Shown in pieces: positions 61,765 to 64,000 of a stretch of 64,000 bases of DNA (its first letter is position 1; every line of letters starts with the position of its first letter). A model generated the notes under the pieces. That model worked only from the letters and a program-made list of their open reading frames with translations, was not told where the DNA came from and ran no database searches. A program made the position numbers and the translations under genes. Location: positions 5,686 to 69,685 of the forward strand of contig CALAVE010000065.1 of assembly GCA_937892215.1 (NCBI GenBank), read 5' to 3'. The DNA comes from an uncultured Porphyromonadaceae bacterium. GTDB lineage: Bacteria > Bacteroidota > Bacteroidia > Bacteroidales > Muribaculaceae.

Positions 61765-62085
61765 TTAAGCAATAACTTCTTTAACAACAATCTCGGTGAA
61801 AGTCTGGCGATGTCCGTTCAGACGGCGATAGCCTTTGCGACGACGCTTCTTGAAAACGATGATGTGCTCACCCTTAACAAGCGGATTTTTCACCTCTGCG
61901 ATAACCTTTGCACCTTCAACGGTAGGTGCGCCAACTGTAATGGCACCGTCGGCGTCAACGAGGAGGACCTTGCTGAATTCCACATTCTCGCCCTCTTTCT
62001 TCTCGTCGCCGAGATAGTGAACGAACAGTCTCTTGCCGGCCTCGGCCTTGAACTGCTGTCCCTGAATGTCAACGATTGCGTACAT
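61765..62085 (-). CDS. rplU: 50S ribosomal protein L21
   Basis: Protein of 106 residues, MYAIVDIQGQQFKAEAGKRLFVHYLGD and the basic VFKKRRRKGYRRLNGHRQTFTEIVV. First gene of the rplU-rpmA pair, with its own promoter and a structured leader. Confidence 0.98.
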   Translation of the reverse strand: MYAIVDIQGQQFKAEAGKRLFVHYLGDEKKEGENVEFSKVLLVDADGAITVGAPTVEGAKVIAEVKNPLVKGEHIIVFKKRRRKGYRRLNGHRQTFTEIVVKEVIA

Positions 62086-62111
62086 TTAATTAACTGATAT
62101 TTAATAGTTTG

Positions 62112-62159
62112 ACCATACGGCGGCGCTCCGATGAGACGCACTTATACGAGCCTTTTGGT
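62112..62159 (-). promoter_or_regulatory. Possible structured leader of rplU
   Basis: In the mRNA sense GCG-t-CTC pairs with GAGCGC around ATCG (62123-62139), and an outer ACCA/TGGT helix may close it. It lies between the promoter and the rplU start. A role in L21 autoregulation is speculative. Confidence 0.35.
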
Positions 62160-62170
62160 AATTGCGACTG

Positions 62171-62201
62171 CAAAGATAGCGTTTTTCCTCAAGCCTGCAA
62201 A
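62171..62201 (-). promoter_or_regulatory. Promoter of rplU-rpmA
   Basis: On the minus strand TTTG (62198-62201), a 19-nt spacer and TATCTTTG (62171-62178) match the Bacteroidota consensus exactly. Confidence 0.8.
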
Positions 62202-62269
62202 ATATTCTGCCACAAAACTTTCGCAATCCTGCAAAAAAAATATTAGAAAAGTCAGAGCCATAACAGACC

Positions 62270-62316
62270 GTAAATAAAATCGCCGAATCACAGAACGAGT
62301 CTGTTCTTCGGCGATT
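62270..62316 (-). terminator. Terminator of tRNA-Pro
   Basis: AATCGCCGAA pairs perfectly with TTCGGCGATT (arms 62278-62287 and 62307-62316), with an inner AGAAC/GTTCT stem, followed on the minus strand by TTTTATTT. Confidence 0.85.
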
Positions 62317-62327
62317 CCTCCACCCAG

Positions 62328-62401
62328 TCGGGGTACCAGGATTCGAACTTGGGACCTCCTGCTCCCAAAGCAGGCGCGCTAACCAACTGCGCTACACCCC
62401 G
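62328..62401 (-). tRNA. tRNA-Pro (anticodon UGG)
   Basis: A 74-nt cloverleaf on the minus strand. The acceptor stem is CGGGGTG/TACCCCG with discriminator A; the anticodon stem CCTGC/GCAGG encloses loop TTTGGGA with anticodon TGG. The D arm and the T loop TTCGAAT are typical. CCA is not encoded. The T stem (CCAAG/CCTGG) carries one A-C mismatch at positions 52-62. A TACCTTTG box lies upstream (62425-62432). Confidence 0.95.
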
Positions 62402-62424
62402 AGGCAATTCTGCCAATTGCGGTG

Positions 62425-62454
62425 CAAAGGTATGAAAAAAAGTTGAAACACAAA
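62425..62454 (-). promoter_or_regulatory. Promoter of tRNA-Pro
   Basis: TACCTTTG on the minus strand (62425-62432) with TTTG (62451-62454) at an 18-nt spacing, one base short of the usual range. It lies about 24 nt upstream of the tRNA 5' end. Confidence 0.6.
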
Positions 62455-62540
62455 ACTAAATCCCCAAAGTTTTACAAAGTTTTGCCAAGCAAGCACTTTT
62501 TCTGCGTTCGGAGAAGATTTTTGAAGCAAAATAACCGATT

Positions 62541-62572
62541 TTTTGCCGCAACGTGATGTAGTTGTGGCGAAA
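62541..62572. promoter_or_regulatory. Inverted repeat upstream of aspS, possible operator
   Basis: GCCGCAAC (62545-62552) and GTTGTGGC (62561-62568) are inverted repeats with one mismatch, extended by TTT/AAA after one further mismatch. It covers the -33 region of the aspS promoter. Nothing identifies the binding protein. Confidence 0.35.
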
Positions 62573-62578
62573 TATGCG

Positions 62579-62586
62579 TAAATTTG
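62579..62586 (+). promoter_or_regulatory. -7 box of aspS
   Basis: TAAATTTG, 55 nt before the aspS ATG, matches TAnnTTTG. The -33 region lacks TTTG and holds the inverted repeat instead. Confidence 0.5.
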
Positions 62587-62641
62587 CGATATAATTGCCA
62601 TCAAAGGAAAATCAAAAAACAAGACAAAATATCAAGACATT

Positions 62642-64000
62642 ATGTACAGAACTAAGACTTGCGGCGAATTGCGCATAGCAAATGCCGGAGAGAATGTGAC
62701 ACTCGCGGGCTGGGTTCAACGCACCCGTAAAATGGGCGGAATGACGTTTGTGGACCTGCGAGACCGTTATGGTGTGACCCAACTGGTTTTCAACGAGAGC
62801 GTGGATGCGGACCTATGCGAGCGTGCGAACCACCTGGGGCGTGAATATTGTATTCAGGCCACCGGAACAGTGAGGGAGCGCGAGAGCAAGAACGACAAGA
62901 TGCCCACCGGCGACGTGGAGATAATAGTGAGCGCGCTGAACGTGCTCAGCGAGAGTGCCACACCACCGTTCACCATCGAAGACAACACCGACGGCGGCGA
63001 TGACCTCCGCATGAAATACCGTTATCTGGACCTGCGTCGCCCCTGCGTACGCGGTAATTTGGAGTTGCGTCACAAGATGACCATCCTCATCCGCAACTTC
63101 CTTGATTCCAGAGACTTCATTGAGGTGGAAACGCCCATCCTTATAGGGAGCACACCCGAGGGAGCACGCGACTTTGTGGTTCCGAGCCGCATGAACCCCG
63201 GTCAGTTCTACGCTCTGCCGCAGTCGCCTCAGACGCTGAAGCAGTTGCTGATGGTGAGCGGATTTGACCGTTACTTCCAGATTGCCAAGTGCTTCCGCGA
63301 CGAGGACCTGCGCGCCGACCGCCAGCCCGAGTTCACTCAGATTGACTGCGAGATGAGTTTCGTGGAGCAGGACGACGTGATAGACACATTCGAGGACATG
63401 GCACGCCACCTTTTCAAGGAGATACGCGGCGTGGAGCTGCCGGCAAAACTGCAGCAAATGACGTGGGCCGACGCCATGCGTCTCTACGGCAGCGACAAGC
63501 CCGACCTCCGATTCGGCATGACATTTGTGGAACTGATGGACGTGATGAAGAAAGGTAAATTCCAGGTATTTGACGATGCAGCCTACATAGGCGGCATATG
63601 CGTGCCAGGATGCGCCGACTACACGCGCAAGCAGCTGGATCAGCTCACCGACTTCGTGAAGCGTCCGCAGGTGGGAGCTAAGGGACTGGTCTATGTGAAA
63701 TACAACTCCGACGGGACCATCAAGAGCAGCATCGACAAGTTCTACGACGAAGCCGACCTGCTGGAACTCAAGGCCAAGATGGGAGCCAACGACGGTGACC
63801 TGGTGCTGATTCTGAGCGGCGACAACGCGAACAAGACACGCATCCAGTTGTGCACGCTGCGTCTGGAGATGGGCGAGCGACTGGGTCTGCGCGACAAGAA
63901 TCGCTTTGAGTGCCTGTGGATTGTAGATTTCCCGCTCTTTGAGTGGAGCGACGAGGAGCAACGTCTGATGGCCACACACCACCCGTTCACCATGCCTAAC
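62642..64000 (+). CDS. aspS: Aspartate-tRNA ligase (partial, runs off the window)
   Basis: 453 codons are present of a class II synthetase normally of about 585-600 residues. The N-terminal OB fold that binds the anticodon (ENVTLAGWVQRTRKMGGMTFVDLRDRYG) is followed by the bacterial linker and catalytic core: DDLRMKYRYLDLRR, SPQTLKQLLMVSGFDRYFQIAKCFRDEDLRADRQPEFTQID (motif 2 region), and the GAD insertion domain with KGLVYVKYN. The window ends in the conserved HHPFTMPN. Start chosen at the ATG giving MYRTKTCGELR, a typical AspRS opening. Confidence 0.96.
   Translation, partial: MYRTKTCGELRIANAGENVTLAGWVQRTRKMGGMTFVDLRDRYGVTQLVFNESVDADLCERANHLGREYCIQATGTVRERESKNDKMPTGDVEIIVSALNVLSESATPPFTIEDNTDGGDDLRMKYRYLDLRRPCVRGNLELRHKMTILIRNFLDSRDFIEVETPILIGSTPEGARDFVVPSRMNPGQFYALPQSPQTLKQLLMVSGFDRYFQIAKCFRDEDLRADRQPEFTQIDCEMSFVEQDDVIDTFEDMARHLFKEIRGVELPAKLQQMTWADAMRLYGSDKPDLRFGMTFVELMDVMKKGKFQVFDDAAYIGGICVPGCADYTRKQLDQLTDFVKRPQVGAKGLVYVKYNSDGTIKSSIDKFYDEADLLELKAKMGANDGDLVLILSGDNANKTRIQLCTLRLEMGERLGLRDKNRFECLWIVDFPLFEWSDEEQRLMATHHPFTMPN

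Overview
The window reads as a chromosome segment of a Bacteroidales bacterium. Muribaculaceae- or Prevotellaceae-like is a guess from protein style. Three things point to the order. Promoters have the Bacteroidota form TTTG-N19/20-TAnnTTTG and start codons lack Shine-Dalgarno sequences. Type IX secretion-type proteins (two PorU-like C25 peptidases, a leucine-rich protein with a sorting-type C-terminus), an OmpA-family barrel and a dockerin protein are present. The ribosomal proteins, RF2, Mrp and CTP synthase look Bacteroidota. No IS element, prophage, CRISPR array or rRNA was seen. Two short coding remnants (one of an RHS-type protein) suggest local decay of accessory genes.

Layout. 1-7.3 kb, minus strand: start of a secreted protein, an almost empty stretch, an OmpA-family protein, the preQ1 (queuosine precursor) operon queF-queC-X-queD-queE where X is an unrecognised barrel-like protein, and an LtaS-like membrane sulfatase-fold enzyme. 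7.5-9.9 kb, plus strand: a GH31 glucosyltransferase/glucosidase. 10.0-28.5 kb, minus strand: an uninterrupted str-S10-spc-alpha ribosomal cluster of 33 genes, from rpsL to rplQ, with fusA, secY, map, infA and rpoA, behind one strong promoter. Three long spacers inside it lie directly before rpsG, rpsH and rpsD, and each can fold into a clear RNA structure. 28.6-30.3 kb: rfbC and asd. 30.4-31.6 kb: a membrane AraC-type regulator. 31.7-38.5 kb, minus strand: a six-gene operon encoding a CHASE2 membrane protein, an exported Sel1-repeat caspase, a FecR/DUF4384-like protein, two further exported proteins (one NTF2-like) and a TPR protein with a probable barrel. 38.6-46.2 kb, minus strand: argB, prfB, an acyl-CoA ligase, yidC and pyrG. 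46.6-61.3 kb: a first PorU-like protease; a convergent pair encoding a beta-helix protein and a dockerin protein; then a plus-strand run rex, a degenerate FAH-family protein, a second PorU-like protease, a BspA-like LRR protein, trmB, mrp and an M48 lipoprotein protease. 61.5-64 kb: rplU-rpmA, tRNA-Pro(UGG) and the start of aspS.

How the genes fit together: the centre of the window is core translation machinery. The flanks carry envelope functions: surface protein sorting, proteolysis, membrane insertion and glycan handling.

The two observations I would follow first are the RNA structures preceding rpsG (S7), rpsH (S8) and rpsD (S4), the same three proteins that act as translational repressors in E. 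coli, and the CHASE2-caspase-FecR/DUF4384 operon, which looks like an uncharacterised envelope sensing or proteolysis system. All domain calls come from reading the sequence by eye; no database search was run.
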